This document shows, piece by piece, positions 1-12,693 of a stretch of DNA of 64,000 bases. The stretch comes from Ulota crispa (taxonomy: Eukaryota; Streptophyta; Bryopsida; Orthotrichales; Orthotrichaceae): the NCBI GenBank assembly GCA_963920765.1, contig OY987243.1, forward strand, positions 3,596,001 through 3,660,000, written 5' to 3'. The number at the start of each line of letters is the position of its first letter. Position 1 is the first letter of the stretch. The translations under genes were made by a program, and so were the position numbers. Under the pieces are notes generated by a model. It was given only the letters and a program-made list of their open reading frames with translations, ran no database searches and had not been told where the DNA came from.

Positions 1-930
1 TACGGGTGGCATGAACGTGCCTTCAGGATGCTCCTGACCAACCTGCATCCAACCCTCACAGTTTCATACCGCCTGTATATACCAATATACCAGCAGTATA
101 ACTAAGCCATTGTGCTATTGAGCACTTATTGTCAAAGTTCCCACATGAAGCTCTACCATGTTAAACTCGAGAATCATGCACTAATTGTAGACAGTCCAAG
201 GTCCCGAGATGAAAGCCATGTCATACAGCTAAGAGAAATTGGATATTTTTTTGTCAACCTGTGATCACTGTAAAGTGCACGGAAAGATCTTTTGAGGAAC
301 AACCCATGCTGCTCAAAGAATTTACTTCTGGAGGATGTGAATGACACTGGAATATCTCCAGTGTCACCTCCGCCACGTACACTCTCGATTGAAAGTGAAT
401 AATACATCAATATGGTCATAGAAGTTTAGGTTTCTGTTGTACCAATGGAAGCAACAACTTGATTCAAAATAAAACCTCAATGTAAATCACTTTACGCACA
501 TACTCCTCTCTTCTATGTTGATCCTCCGCTAAAAGGACTCAATGTTACGCACTTTATACATGTATCCCTCTCTTTCCTTTACATCACAACACTCTCTTTA
601 GAATGAGCAACTTCACGAGAACCCTAAGCCGTACGCATTCTTTTACATATATAGATTTGTTGTATTGCTGTCTACTTGTTGTAAGGTTGGTGCGGCCGGG
701 AAGGGGTTCAACTGTGAACCAGTACCAGAGCCGTTTGAGACACTCTTCTGACATCTCAGCTCTCTAACACTCTAAGATTTTTTAGCTTCTGGAAGTTTCA
801 GTTGGAGGACCAATTAAAACTCATCTGAGCACTTGAAACAGACAGTTTACATCACTTGAACGGCCCATTTTGGTACTGTGAAGTTTGCCAAAATAAGTAA
901 CCGCAACCTTGAACCACGGGCTGGTCACCG
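1..930. other. no recognisable gene
   Basis: The stretch is AT-rich with only short open frames. The longest is an 81-codon minus-strand frame at 174-419 that I do not recognise and that shows no splice sites or domain. No transposon end was identified. It could be the non-coding flank of a gene outside the window. Confidence 0.4.
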
Positions 931-1262
931 GGGTTGCCCACCTACAACCTACAGTGGTGTGGCAATTGTGGCAAAGTGTTCACAAAATTTCATTGTCAAA
1001 TGTTGCAAAAGTCAATATGTAATGTTGTCCTCATGAAAATTGCAAGAAGCGTAGCGTGGACCCAACACTGTTTCTATGGATTTTTCAAAATCTGAGATAC
1101 AAAAATATATAAATGCAGTCAATGAGGGTTTTTTTTGCCTTCCATGATGGATCAGGTCTCTATGGTCACTTTAAAAATAATGATAAAAATGGGTTTTTCC
1201 ATCAAGAGAGTATGTTTTTCGTCATTGGACTAAACCCGTCCACCTCGGCGTTTATGTGTTAA
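930..1262. repeat. degenerate TTAA element, family I
   Basis: The segment shares a stretch around CCTCATGAAAATTGCAAGAA and a later GGTCACTT block with the better preserved copy at 51754-52089. It ends near a TTAA at 1259-1262, preceded by a decayed version of the CGTTTAGGGG end. The left end is not clear. Non-autonomous element; no coding content. Confidence 0.4.
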
Positions 1263-2130
1263 AACAACACCAGGAGATTTCTTATCATTAGTGATGTCCC
1301 GCACAGACTACCGTATTTTAATAGTTCATGTAATAGTTCATATAGTAGTTTGAAGGTACAAATTTGAAACGACAAGGGGGGGGTCCCTTCGGCAGAGTTG
1401 ATCATAGCAGCAATAAAATGAGTTCCCAAGAAGCACTTGGAATTCAGGTCAGGATATAAGAAAATCAGAATCCGAGTTCTGTATGTGCTTTACAGAAAGC
1501 AATAGAAATCTACGTCACCCATATCGAAAAGGTACACTGTAAAGCATTGGCCAGAACATGGTTGTCACATTGTACCGCCTGTCCATCCGCTCGCCCATCC
1601 GCCAAAGTGCTCGATTGAGCTGTCCAGTTTGATTTTAAAAAATGATAAGTAAAAGCTTATTTTGTATGACACTCATTGTTCCCAACATGAACTCTAAATG
1701 TGGATTTAAAATCATACCATTTAATAAAAAATGAAAAGTAATAATTTTATTCTTCCTTTGTTAGGTCAAAAATTTTAAAAATATCCTATAAAGAAAAAAT
1801 GAGCAGACACATTTATTTGTACAATCTCTTCTGCTATCTGACAGCCAAATCTTGCCCAAAGTAACAACCATTGGCTAGAAGTTCAAGTGAGAGAATCCTT
1901 AAAGACGTACGGATGTCTCTACGACCACTATCGTTGCTCCATTTCTACTACAGTACAGGCATCTCACTCTTTCCCAAGGAAACACTGAATTGCCTAGTAT
2001 GATTGCTCCAACCTGACGATTCTGCTTACGAATCTACCAATTTCTTCCACAGTTAGTACAGTTGATGCACCGCATACGCCAAACAAGCCCAACAATTGCG
2101 TGTCATGGTCATAACGAGAATGGTCATACT
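1263..2130. other. no gene seen
   Basis: AT-rich DNA with no supported gene, splice pattern or complete repeat. A run of G occurs near 1376-1383. Nothing else can be supported. Confidence 0.4.
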
Positions 2131-2149
2131 TGCTAAAACGATAAAAAAT

Positions 2150-2440
2150 CAAGGGGAATCTTCATGGATATCCCTAAAATTTGCAAAAGATACCCCTGCT
2201 TTTTCAGAAATTACACAAATATCCTTGGACCAAAATATTCATGCATTTATTTTGTTGTGCAAGTCACTTCCTTTCTTCCTTTGTGCGCATGTTGTTTCTT
2301 TTTTGTTTCATTACATTCACTTCTTCAACATCGGTCATGAAGGAAGTACAAGCACAACAAATAATTGCCTAACAGGGGTATCTATGTAAATTTTGCAAAC
2401 TTCAGGGGTATCCCTGAAATTTTCCAAAAATCAATACCCT
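2150..2440. repeat. palindromic MITE, family K copy 1
   Basis: The two halves are inverted copies. ATGGATATCCCTAAAATTTG on the left answers a GGGTATCCCTGAAATTTTCC block on the right, and the interior is a fold-back with TTGTTGTGCAAGTCACTTCC. The same structure occurs at 59630-59940. The open frames inside (2096-2389 and 2181-2372) are products of the repeat and not genes. Exact ends and target duplication were not resolved. Confidence 0.6.
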
Positions 2441-4180
2441 AGCTCTTTGCTGACGCCCATTTTCAAATCTCGGTCTACACCAGTCCCAGTCGTAAGATTT
2501 CTGTGCACGACGATTCTTGAACTTTGAAACATGCCCGGAAACATGCCGTTAACAAACCTGACCTACACATTAGAATCACGAAACCATGTGAGTGAAGGTG
2601 ACAGTGGTAGTCGTTAGTAATACTAGATTCAAGCAAAAGAGGCTTTAAGCTTACTCCTTTCTCAAACTCCTCACATGCAGCCTTTTGGTGTGCGCAACGC
2701 CTCTTCCCATTCGGTTCAGAGACAACAAAGTTTCATTCACCAAAATACCAGCACTTTATATAGATCAAGTGCACAAGTTCAAATTACATAGAGTGGTACT
2801 TTACAGAGACTTGTGCCTGCGACATGGATTCCAGTAGTAGCAAGAGAATGTCAGTTGCAATGGCTTGAAGTCTTGAACCTTTATGAGAAATACTTGGAAC
2901 TACCATTAGTGCAATGGACACTTGTCTTCATTAACTAACAAACTACTTCTGTAACTATGGACTTTCTATGTCCTTGAACATCTGGATATCTTTCCATGTT
3001 TTGCAAGCCTTTCCTACTGTTTTGTATGCATCGTTCTGTATTCGTTTGGTTTGGAAACATCTCCCCAGTATTTTGCAAGTATCTTTCATTGTTTTGCAAG
3101 TATTTGCTGATGTTTTTGGATCGTGACTTATGAACTTTGCAAAGTCCATAAGTAGTTAAACATGAAAAACTTTTTAGTTTTAAATTTCAGTATGTAGTAG
3201 GCAACATTTCCTCAAGTTTTTCCACTAATATATGCAACCGCTTACATGTGATGAGGCATTTGTGTTTCTTTTTAGATTCAAGTTCAAGTTTACATTCTTA
3301 CATGTTGAAAGTAAGGTGCAATGACATGACTAATCAGGAGCAAGAAATCTATTGAGAAATTTCATGTGAAGATTTCATAGTTGACCATGTCTAACCAAAA
3401 TAAGGTTGTAGTTGAAATACACAAGACTTTATTTTGGCAATGTTTTGAAAAGATAATTGAAATTTGTATAGATTACCTGGAAGATATGTGTTACTCATAA
3501 GAGTTTGAGAATTTGATTTGGCCAAATGTGCGGAGTATAGATAACTGTTTTGGTTTTGAAGCCACGTAAGTACGTAACCCTTGCAAAACTCTTTCTTGTA
3601 AAAGAATTCTATTTTTTTAAATAAAAAGTCTCTAATAATATAAGCCAACCTAAAATCCATTTTTTCCTTGTACGAACTTTGGTCTTTTAAGGGTTGAACC
3701 TATAATCACGTAACCAAGCTTCGAAATCTTTTGCTAACATAAACCCATATTGCTCGACCCCTGTCTGTAGAAGTAATTGTAAAGCTTGGAAACTAGGCTG
3801 AGATTCTTCCAACTTGTAGCTCCTGCTTCAAAACTGTAAAGTGGAAGGTGCCTTCTAGTTTGACAAACACCCTGGTTTGAAAACTGGCAAATTAGTAGTA
3901 TCATGTGAACCAGTCCCTGTTTTTTTCATTCGTCAGATTGCTAGAATGGCAGAAACAAAAATTATGGTGAATCCACATGTTTGTACTTTCTTGTATATTT
4001 TGGAGAGAACTAATTACCTCTTCTGTATATAATCCAGTTTCCATCTATTTTATCTGAGAGCCGCTTTACGCTACTACAAGCTGAGGGTGGTTTCCAGCCT
4101 CTCACAAAATTCTAAAAACAGCTTCCGAGGGTTTTTACTCGAAGAGTCAAAGTTAATTTTTCAAAATTTATTTTAATCTC
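2441..4180. other. no gene seen
   Basis: AT-rich DNA. The short frames at 2955-3149 and 3391-3660 (minus) lack recognisable domains. A copy of CCTTGCAAAACTCTTTCTTG near 3580 and runs of T are the only notable patterns. No supported gene or element ends. Confidence 0.4.
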
Positions 4181-4184
4181 CAAA

Positions 4185-5330
4185 CGCTCAAACCTTTTTT
4201 TTCTGTAAAAGTCACTAAAAATTGTCACATTTAAAATGAGTAGAAAAGTAGGACTTCTTTTTCTTGGAAATATAATTGTAAGATCTTGCCCTAGACCATA
4301 GGAGGTATTTTGTGGGAAAAAAATCAACTCATTTCAAATGAAGAGAAATGAGATATTGACATCTAAAGTGACAAAAAAAGTTTTTCCTTTCTTGCCCAAA
4401 AAGTTTAAAAGCCTTTGACTACTCTTATAGCAAAACAATTGCTTTACACAAAGCTGAGGGTTAATTGGTCCATGTAGAAGACCAAGTTAGATATGTGTGG
4501 GAGAGTTTTCAAATGAATTGGAGGTTTACAACATACTTCAAAAAATCTTTGAATGCCAAGCGGTCATGAAATGTGCACATACACTATGCAAAATTGGAGG
4601 CTTTATGTAAAATTCAGAAATTCAAATCACATTGATCAAATCAATAAAATCCAAGGAATCTTGCCTACAACAACTTGAATAAAATCATACTCAAAAACAA
4701 ATATATAAACGGCTCAAATAACTCAAGTACCAAATTTTACAAGGGGCACGCTGAGGAATGAAGGGTTGGCAATCCCCCAAGATGGGCCTTCCACTCGACT
4801 CCCCTTTGCCCAAGTGTGCACATGTTATGCTTGTAAGGGCTAAACGTCATATTAGGTAAATTGGGCAAAAATGGTCATTTTGGGACTTCTAAAGGTTTGG
4901 GGTGATCACCCCAAACCGCGCTCCAGCTTTTTTTGGTACACGTGCCCTCACCTGAGAGGAGGAATTTGTGAGGGAAAAGATCTTAGTGGCTCATATTGAA
5001 TCTAATACTTTTGAATCTGGTTTGAGGTAACTATTGGGTTTAAGGTGGAGTACAAAATGGTACCTCCATTATTCCCAATTTACCTAATATGACGTTGCTA
5101 ACCCTCTTTGGAGTCAACATCCACTTACAAAGAAGAGGCCTTGCCAAAACCATCATTTTTTGCTTAGTTTCAGAAAATTCTTCATAATTCTTCATTGAAT
5201 GTCAGAATGCAGAGAAATTAGACGTTTGAGAAGGTCTTGAAATTCCCCATCTTCAATAAAAGTTTCAAAAATCACACAAACTAGTTAAGCTATAGATACA
5301 TGCCCAAAATCCAATTGTCCTCTTGCCTCT
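4185..5330. repeat. degenerate TTAA element, family A copy 1
   Basis: This matches the interior of family A in the orientation of the copy at 36615. The left part shares AAGATCTTGCCCTAGACCAT and the AAGACCAAGTTAGATATGTG block. The right part (about 5156-5330) shares CCCCATCTTCAATAAAAGTT and the ATACATGCCCAAAATCCAAT end. The middle is replaced by unrelated sequence at 4748-5155, which holds the family L element. The TTAA ends are not preserved, so this is an old copy. Confidence 0.6.
4843..5096. repeat. MITE family L copy 1, nested in family A
   Basis: Inverted termini ACGTCATATTAGGTAAATTG and their complement bound the copy. The interior has a perfect palindrome GGGGTGATCACCCC and a block of GAGGAGG then AATTTGTGAGGG that recurs at 5737-5957. 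The two copies are about 0.65 kb apart in the same orientation. Non-coding. Confidence 0.65.
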
Positions 5331-5736
5331 AGAAATTAAGTGATCTCAAACTTGAAAAAGACAAAAAAACATATTCAACCTACGCATGCTGAGATTGGAA
5401 ATAATGCAACCTACTGATTGAGTATAAGACATTGTTGGCTATGGGTGCTTCCACCTTATCCCTGCCAAAAGCCATTACTTACAAGGACTCATTCAAACCT
5501 TGTAGAATCCTTTGGATGGTGTTTTTCTCTTTGGCCTTTTATGCGACTTAGAAAACTTGATTTCTCATGGTGCTTTTCAGGGTGATTTCTTGCCATTTTT
5601 CTCATTTTCTCATACAAGAGAGCCCAGGCTTGCACTTTTTTGTAGCTAATTAATTGCATTAATTTATTTATTTATTGTTGCACCAAGAAAACTTGATTCT
5701 ATGTGAAAAATCCTTTGAAACACCATATTCGTTTAT

Positions 5737-5957
5737 ATGGAAAAAATGATACATTTTGGGACTTTAAAAAAGTTTGAGGTGATCACCTCAAACTGAGCTC
5801 AGTGTTTTTTTTGTACATGTGCCCTCACTTGAGAGGAGGGATTTGTGAGGGAAAAAATCTTAGTGGTTCAGACTAAATCTGATACCTTTGTCTCTGATTT
5901 AAAGTAACTTTTTGGGTTTGAGGTGGAGTACAAAATGGTACCTCTATTTTTCCCAAA
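5737..5957. repeat. MITE family L copy 2
   Basis: Same interior as the copy at 4843-5096: the palindrome GAGGTGATCACCTC, the GTACATGTGCCCTCACTTGA block and GGTGGAGTACAAAATGGTAC. Its outer ATATGACGT arms are missing. On the right it abuts the TTAA of the next element directly. Confidence 0.6.
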
Positions 5958-6600
5958 TTAACCCCTAAATGCCTGAGGCCTTTTCTAGGCTTTTAGTAAT
6001 TTTCTTCAAATTGAACAAAAAGGCAACATGTTAATAAGCTGTATGAAGTTCTTTTGAATTGTAACTATACAAACTCAAACTAGATAGGTTAGAGGTCACA
6101 TAGGAAAAGAAAACACAACAATATCATTAATGGATTGAAAGATCATAATGTTTGATCATTAGGGTGTTAAAATCACAAAAATAACTTGAAGCCGTTGAAT
6201 CCTATTTTCACATGTTGGATATAAAAAAATGACCATCAAAAAAATACAAGGTTAAAGGAAATAACATACATAACACCAATCAATTTATAGCTTTTCAAAA
6301 TCTCTTGTAAGCTTTTTTCAAATGAATTTTTTGTGCAAATTTATCTCCAAGCTTTAGTGTATTTGAGGCTCATTTCTAAGAGCTCTCAACACTAGAGAAA
6401 GTCAAGACCCTTGCACAAAAGCTTGAATAATAAACTCATAATTGATCATTTTCAAAATCAGATTGGTGATCCTAACATTGGACTTCACAAAGAATAATTC
6501 CAAAATGTAAGTTACAAAAAGTAATAACTTGATTAGGTTTATTGAACTTCAGAATAATACCTGAAACCAAAATTTGGTGCCGTAGGCATTTAGGGATTAA
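5958..6600. repeat. TTAA element, family B copy 1
   Basis: It starts TTAACCCCTAAATGCCTGAG and ends with the inverted form (GGCATTTAGGGATTAA), giving TTAA at both edges. The length is 643 bp. The interior is inverted relative to the copy at 63196-63870. The TTAA target and CCC-type end are the hallmark of piggyBac elements. No transposase frame is present, so it is non-autonomous. Confidence 0.75.
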
Positions 6601-7497
6601 CAAATATGGTGTTTTTGTTATCTCCTGCAAAAGCGGCTCATGAAAATACTGTTTTCCCCAAGGTTTGAAACCCCAGAGACCAGAGTATTGGCAACTCAAA
6701 TATCTCTTTGAGAGAGATTGGCCAGTTCTTTCCATTGTTTAGCGGCCGGCATCAAAATTAGGTAAGTTAAGACTCTGAAGAAAATTTGCCCAAAACAAGT
6801 GAGCTGCCTTGTAGTGTGCACTTGTACTGTCTTGTATCCACAACCCCACAATGCAATACAGTGTTGCTTTTGTATAAAAAGCAGTGAAGCTTAGTTTCAA
6901 ACTGAGCAAAAGTTTGAGCCCTCCAAGAGCCCCTAAGGTTTGACAAAACAAGCTATTAATTGGCTAGCCTAAGTACAAGAAAAGGGCACTCATACTCATC
7001 ATTATATTGTATGAAGGACTTAAGTCACATGCACAATTCAAAATAATAAAAAAAACATTGCACTTATAAAATATATATAAATGTACTCACTAGTCATTAT
7101 CCAAGTACTTTACTCATCTATTCAAATAGAAAAAAGTGTGATTTATGATCCTATTGTACATTTGTACCCATAGTTTTTGTCCAATTGGGATAACATAATG
7201 GTACAATTTCATGATTCCATTGAATTCAAAGGGTGAGCAAAAATAAGGGATTAGTGATTTGTTTGTTGTAATAAGTACAAGTTTTAAGTCCCCTTTAGAT
7301 ACTTTATAGGGGACTCTTGGAGGCTCAAACTTTGCTAATGAGGAGATTTGTGAGTATTGTGCTTGTCTTGTTCTATGTCTGCAATAGCCGGTAATGGGCT
7401 ATGATGTTGTATAATAATGCGTATCACGAAAACGTGTAAAATTAATACAATAAGCTATTTTCATGGGAAAATAGTGTTATGAGGTGATTCAGTTAGT
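6601..7497. other. no gene seen
   Basis: AT-rich DNA. The minus-strand frames at 6472-6735 and 6739-6951 are unrecognised and run into the family B end, which argues against coding. No element boundaries were found. Confidence 0.35.
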
Positions 7498-10400
7498 TTA
7501 GCCCCTAAAGGATCATGGTCCCATTGTCCCTTTGGGGGACAATTGGGATTTCAACCATGTATCTAAGGCTAAACTACTTTGCGTGATTTTTTGAAACTTT
7601 TATTGAAAATGGGAATTCAAAGATATGCATGGGTGTGAGTGCTCAAACCTCCCCCTCGAGAAGTAAGCGCAAGCACAACCGGGTTCTAACAAAACTGGGG
7701 AATGAGCTATAGCAGCAAGATGGTGGGTTTGATTGTAGATTTCCAACTAAAGATGCCTTCCAAGCAATGGATTTTTACTAACAAGCCTACAACATACAAT
7801 GATGAACAAAGAAGAGGACAATCTACTCTAGAATTTCACACGTTGGGTTTTGGGTTTAATTGAAATGGTTACGTAAATAATCATACCTCATCATGGGGGT
7901 TCTTATACCCTACGTCTTGGTCGTGAACAACCTCCATCCTTTGGTGATGTGGTGGTGCAACTTCCTTTTACGGGGATATTTCCCAGTCACCGACAAATAA
8001 TCACAATGTACTAGTGATTTGCTGGAGGCAAACCCGCTAGTGCTCAGGTCCACATACCGTTCTTGTGACGAATAATCACAACGTCGGTTGTATGCCTGGA
8101 AGAAGGTGGAGGGTGACTTCTCCCTTCTTTTGTCAACCCTGTTAGTTTCTAGAATGGTGCTAATTGGTCATCTAGCCCACTCTTAGCCAAAATATGACAG
8201 GTTCGCTATCCCAAAGTCCTGGCTATGACGCAATCCAAGAATTTAGTGGATACCAAGAGAATTTTGTGGTTCTAGCAACGTGGAGTTAACTATTCACTCC
8301 CTTGCTATTATGGACTTGTTAGGTGATATGCAACAAAACCCAAAAAAGTTGGTGAGGAGTTAAGAGCCCTTGGTGCTTGCCAATCACTTCCAATCCTTTC
8401 TTGAGTTGCTTTTCTAAGTGGCACAATAAACAAGCCAAGGCTGCTGATCTGCTGGACCCTGGGGGCCAAGAGCTAGGGCCGGAGCTAGGGCCGAAGGTGG
8501 GGCTGGAGGTCCTCTTGGGACTCAGAGGGCGTAGGATATGTGCCGAGAATTGGGGTATGTGCCGAGAGCCAGGTATGTGCCGAGGGGGCCCGGGTATGGC
8601 ATGGCTGCGCTGCTAGGGGGCTACCGCAATCAAGGGAGGCTGCGGCCGCTACAGCCGTCGAGTGTGCAATTTTGCACTCCGGAGGCTAGGCCGTTGCGGT
8701 CAAGCAGGTAAGGCGGTGAGCTCCAAGATTTGAGAGCTGTAGTTGGAATTTGGAGTGCTAGGCGCTGCAAGGGTCAGCTACAGTGATCAAGTGAGGGCTC
8801 CGAGTGGAAGGCTGTTGTAGGAATTCGAAGCGCCAATTTGGAAGCTAGGCAGCTGTGAGAGCTCGCTGCTTGTGATCGAGGGGTAGCTGGGGGCTTTGAG
8901 ATCAAGGTGAGCTATAGAGAGAGCAGGCCAATCAAGGCTGAGCTGAAAGGATTTCCAAAGAGTTCCTATGAGGGCTTCTTTTGGTACTGAAGTTTTGATA
9001 GTGACTGGTAAGCTGAGTATCAGGTAAGGGCTCCTACTCTAACTATGGTCCCTCTTGACCACACTACCTTACGTGAATGCAACTAGGACTTCTAAGAAGT
9101 GTGGAAAAGCGGTATCGCCAATCGTAATCCAACTTCTTAGGAGTTAGTATGATGAATGCAAGGAAAGACTCTCTTCTAACTAAGCACAAAGGAAGGGGTT
9201 AAGGCTTAGACAAGGTGAAAGGAAAGGGAAAGGACTCCAGTGACAATGCAAGTGATGGTGACCAAGAGAGAGAGAACTAAACAAGGGGGAGTGATCTAAA
9301 CATAAGGAACAATGGCCCCAAGTGATGGTAAGTGATCTAAAAACAAGGAAGTGATGATGAAAGTGATGGTTTGGGAGGAGGTGGGCTTCCCTTTATACAT
9401 TTGGAGGAGGACACCTCGGCCCTCTATCTAGGGGATCCATAGATCCCTTGAAATCTACCTAAAATCTAAGAAAACTAAAAAATGGATGAAATTTGGATGA
9501 ATCCGTCAATTCTTTTGGAGCATAGCTCCAAACAACAAACGAATGGTGGCATTGGATTCCTTAGATCCAAAATAGTTGGTTTTGGTTGTTCACACTTCAA
9601 ATTCCAAGCTACATGGCGCTGGGAAACTTGAATGAAGGGCTAGGGGTGGATGGATGAAAAATCCAGAATTGGGAATTCATCCCAAATTGAGAATTTGACT
9701 TCCCAAGGTCTTCCAATGTTGTTGGGGGAGCCGGGAAACACTCCTTGCTTCCGTCAATTGGGCTCCAAATGGACACAATCTTGAAATTTGATGTTGCGCT
9801 CCTTCTTGAAACTGGATGGATGTCATCGTTTGAAGTCTTGCCGCTATCGAAACGACTTGAAACTTGGGGGATCTTCACAAATCCTTGAGAAACTCTTCCA
9901 TGAATTTTGGTAGCATTTTATTGCCATTTCTCAACTTCCTTTGACTGGAGTCAACTGGTAGCCTAGCAAGGTTAACTATTTGGAATCACGCTCTCTGAAA
10001 AGCGGAAAGTCTTGGGGACCTTGGGTATAGATGCACCAAGTCAATAATGTGATGTGAACTAGGTGAGGTGGCCCTTGGCCATGGCTTAGCTAATCTACTC
10101 CTAAACTAACCCTCTCTAATTAGGTTAGTAGGGACTTTTGGAGGGGATCTCAAGCCCCAAGTGTGTGTGTCACTCAAACTAACTAAAAACTACTAAATTT
10201 CACTAAATCTCTCCTAATGACTTACCAAATGGAGTAGGGTAGATGGTGCACCGCTAACCATTTGGTCTAACTACTCTAAATCAATATAAGTGTCTATTCT
10301 GCTTATATTGATGTAATTTCAAAGCTAAGTAAAACAAAAAATGAATTCAGGATTTCTAGTGTTGAATCTGGGACCTACAATGGGCATCTAATTTTTTTTA

Positions 10401-11191
10401 ATTTTGACTTTTATTGAAGAAGTTATGTATGATTTCTGAAAAACAGAGGAGAGCTGGTAGCCCTTTTTTTTTTTTTTAATTTCATTTTAAAAAAGTAAAA
10501 ATCTGAAATTGGTTCTTTAGACTTATACATATGTGGGGAGCTTTGAATCATTCAATTTCAATTTATGAGTAAAAAGTTTTAGTTTGCGGGCAAGTATGGG
10601 ACTCCCATACCTCCATTCCTTTTGTCTTTATTGCTTTACTTTTTTTAGCTCTTTTTGAATTACTTTTTTTGACTTCTTCTTTTTTGAAGTTATAGTAGAC
10701 TAGGATTCCTTGGTTTTCACCATTTGGATAAAAGCAATTCAAATTTCTGAATTTTACATAAATCCTCCAATTTTGCCTAGTGTATATGCAAATTTCAAGC
10801 CTTATGGCATTGCAGGATTTTACAAAGTATGATCCACACCTCCAATTCATTGAAAATTCTCCCACACTTACCTAACTTGGTCTTCGACATGGAAAAAATA
10901 AACCTCAACTTTGCGTAGAGCAATCTTTTTGATTTAGAAGCAATCAAAGACTTCTAAAATTTTTGGGCAGCAGGGAAAAACTCAATTTTCACTTCAGATG
11001 TCAATATCTCATTCCTTTAAATCTAGGATGTGCTATTTTTTTTTCCACAAGTACCTCCCACGGTCTAGGGCAAGAACCTATGGTTGGATTTCCAAAAAAA
11101 ACTTTTTTTCCTATCTTTCTACTCATTCCCCCAAAAATGGTAGTTTTCAGTAACTTTCATAGAAAAAAGGGCTTGGTCCTTTAGGGGTTAT
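7498..11191. repeat. TTAA element, family A copy 2, split by a large insertion
   Basis: The left end (TTAG then CCCCTAAAGGATCATGG) and right end (CTTGGTCCTTTAGGGGTTAT) are family A ends with one-base decay in each TTAA. After removing the insertion at 7634-10379 and one 5-bp duplication, about 943 bp remain, matching the other complete copies (about 890-940 bp). The match resumes exactly across the insertion, in the GGGCATCTAATTTTTT block. Confidence 0.75.
7634..10379. mobile_element. 2.75-kb TG..CA element with ATGGG duplication
   Basis: The insertion begins TGTGAGTG and ends CCTACA. It is flanked by ATGGG at 7629-7633 and 10380-10384, and it interrupts a family A element at a point intact in other copies. 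TG..CA ends with a 5-bp duplication are typical of LTR retrotransposons, so a long solo LTR or a non-autonomous LTR-type element is the best reading. I see no gag, protease, reverse transcriptase or integrase frame and no obvious pair of LTRs. Part of it (about 8430-8960) is GC-rich, unlike its surroundings. The minus frame at 9609-9878 is unrecognised. Confidence 0.6.
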
Positions 11192-11856
11192 TAAGAATAT
11201 AACTATTACCAAACATGGCAGAAAAAAATACCATATATGATACCACAAAAGCAAGTACACACTATAAGTACAAATTTCACATTTAGTTAAATACAAACTA
11301 TTTATGTAAATGTGAAGTTTTTATGTCCCTAGACATTGGAGATTTTGTCAATATTTGGTATGTATTTCTTCCAATTTTTTTCTCAATGCTTTATAAATAT
11401 TTCTGGATGTTTTGCACTTATCTTCCAATATTTTGCAAACAAAAGAAACGTTTGAACTATTACTTAAGGATTTTGGGTAGTCCATATTCTGTTAAATATA
11501 GTATATAAGCTCATAACTTAATAAATTACAAATAAGAGCCATCCCATGGTACACATCAAATAGATACATGTTCAATAAAGACAATAAAATTTTAAGGGAT
11601 ACTACTTCGAATAATTAACTTTTGAAATACTATTAACTTTTGATCACATGTCATATAGAAGATGAATTGTTGTTAGAAATGAGTAATCAACCCGACATGT
11701 ACTGTACACTTTATTGTGTTAAAAGATATTGTAAATCTCTGTAAAACATCCAACTTTGTCTTCGACAAATTTACAACGTGTCCCATGTAATTTCGATCAT
11801 TTTGAACAGCCAAAAATATAAGAACCACCCACAAACACATGATTTAGATCATCCTG
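11192..11856. other. no gene seen
   Basis: AT-rich DNA. The frame at 11323-11508 has no recognisable domain. No element ends were seen. Confidence 0.35.
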
Positions 11857-11859
11857 TAA

Positions 11860-12299
11860 GAGCATCATCAATGTATACATTGCAAATGGGACTCGGAAGT
11901 AGTCGGTCCTGCGTTGCTCCCCGTCCCTTAAGTATGCAGTTTCTTTCACCGTCTGGATCTTCTCAATGTTGACGCAACTCCCGTCGCAAATTCAAGCATA
12001 GTAGTACAAGAATGTAAGTACTTGCAAGTTGTTGTTGAGAAATTGCAAGCTATTGCAAGCTATCACAAGCAACGAGGCACTCCATTAGCAAATACAGTGC
12101 GCACTGAAAAAACTAGCTGGGGCACAGGAAAAGAGACAATATGTCGCTCCAAGAGGTGGTTGTAATGAGGTCAAGTACAGTGTTTCTGTTTTGGTGGCAA
12201 TGTTGAAACCCTAAAAGTACTTATAATTACCGTAAAAATGGGCCCCACCCAAAGAAATGCAGGACCAGCCCATTCCCAGTGCACACATTGATGATGCTC
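11860..12299. repeat. PIF/Harbinger-like MITE, family N
   Basis: The termini GAGCATCATCAATGT and ACATTGATGATGCTC are perfect inverted repeats. They are flanked by TAA at 11857-11859 and 12300-12302, a 3-bp duplication typical of PIF/Harbinger (Tourist) elements. At 440 bp with no transposase frame it is non-autonomous. The ends resemble those of the palindrome at 60087-60607. Confidence 0.7.
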
Positions 12300-12302
12300 T
12301 AA

Positions 12303-12690
12303 GAGACGTAAACATAGGTCCTTTGAATTATTCTGTATGGTTGAAATTGTAAAAAAAAGCAAAACAAAGCATAGTGAAGAAAAAGAAATAGAAAAAGAGG
12401 AAGGAAAAAGCCCATTTGCAATTGGAGAATACAGTGACATCAATGGAACAAGTTGGGCTCGGTTTACTGCACAGTGCACACACGTCAATGTGGGGGCAGG
12501 GGGAAAATCTCAGCAAATCTCAGTTCTTTTATAATCAAGGATAAAGTGATAATCTGTCCCCTACTTTGGCGTTGTTCAGTTTAATCCTCCTCCGTAATTC
12601 TGTACTAAATCACTCTGAATCAAAAAATGAATTCTAAAATTTCTTACACTAAGTATTACATTTGTTTTAAAAATTAGATTGCTATACAGT
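12303..12690. other. no gene seen
   Basis: Overlapping frames on both strands around 12330-12540 are unrecognised. Lysine/glutamate codons at 12350-12410 come from an A-rich tract. Nothing supports a gene. Confidence 0.35.
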
Positions 12691-12693
12691 GAA

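Noticed and set aside
2096..2389. Open frames at 2096-2389 and 2181-2372 as small genes
   Set aside because: They lie inside the palindromic family K element and have no conserved domain; similar frames appear in its second copy.
4843..5957. Regularly spaced repeats as a CRISPR array
   Set aside because: Only two copies of about 230 bp exist, each with its own palindrome and ends; these are MITEs in a eukaryotic genome.
8377..8616. Gly-rich plus frame in the TG..CA element
   Set aside because: It results from GC-rich repetitive words (GGGCCGGAGCTAGGGCC type) with no domain and no support in neighbouring frames.
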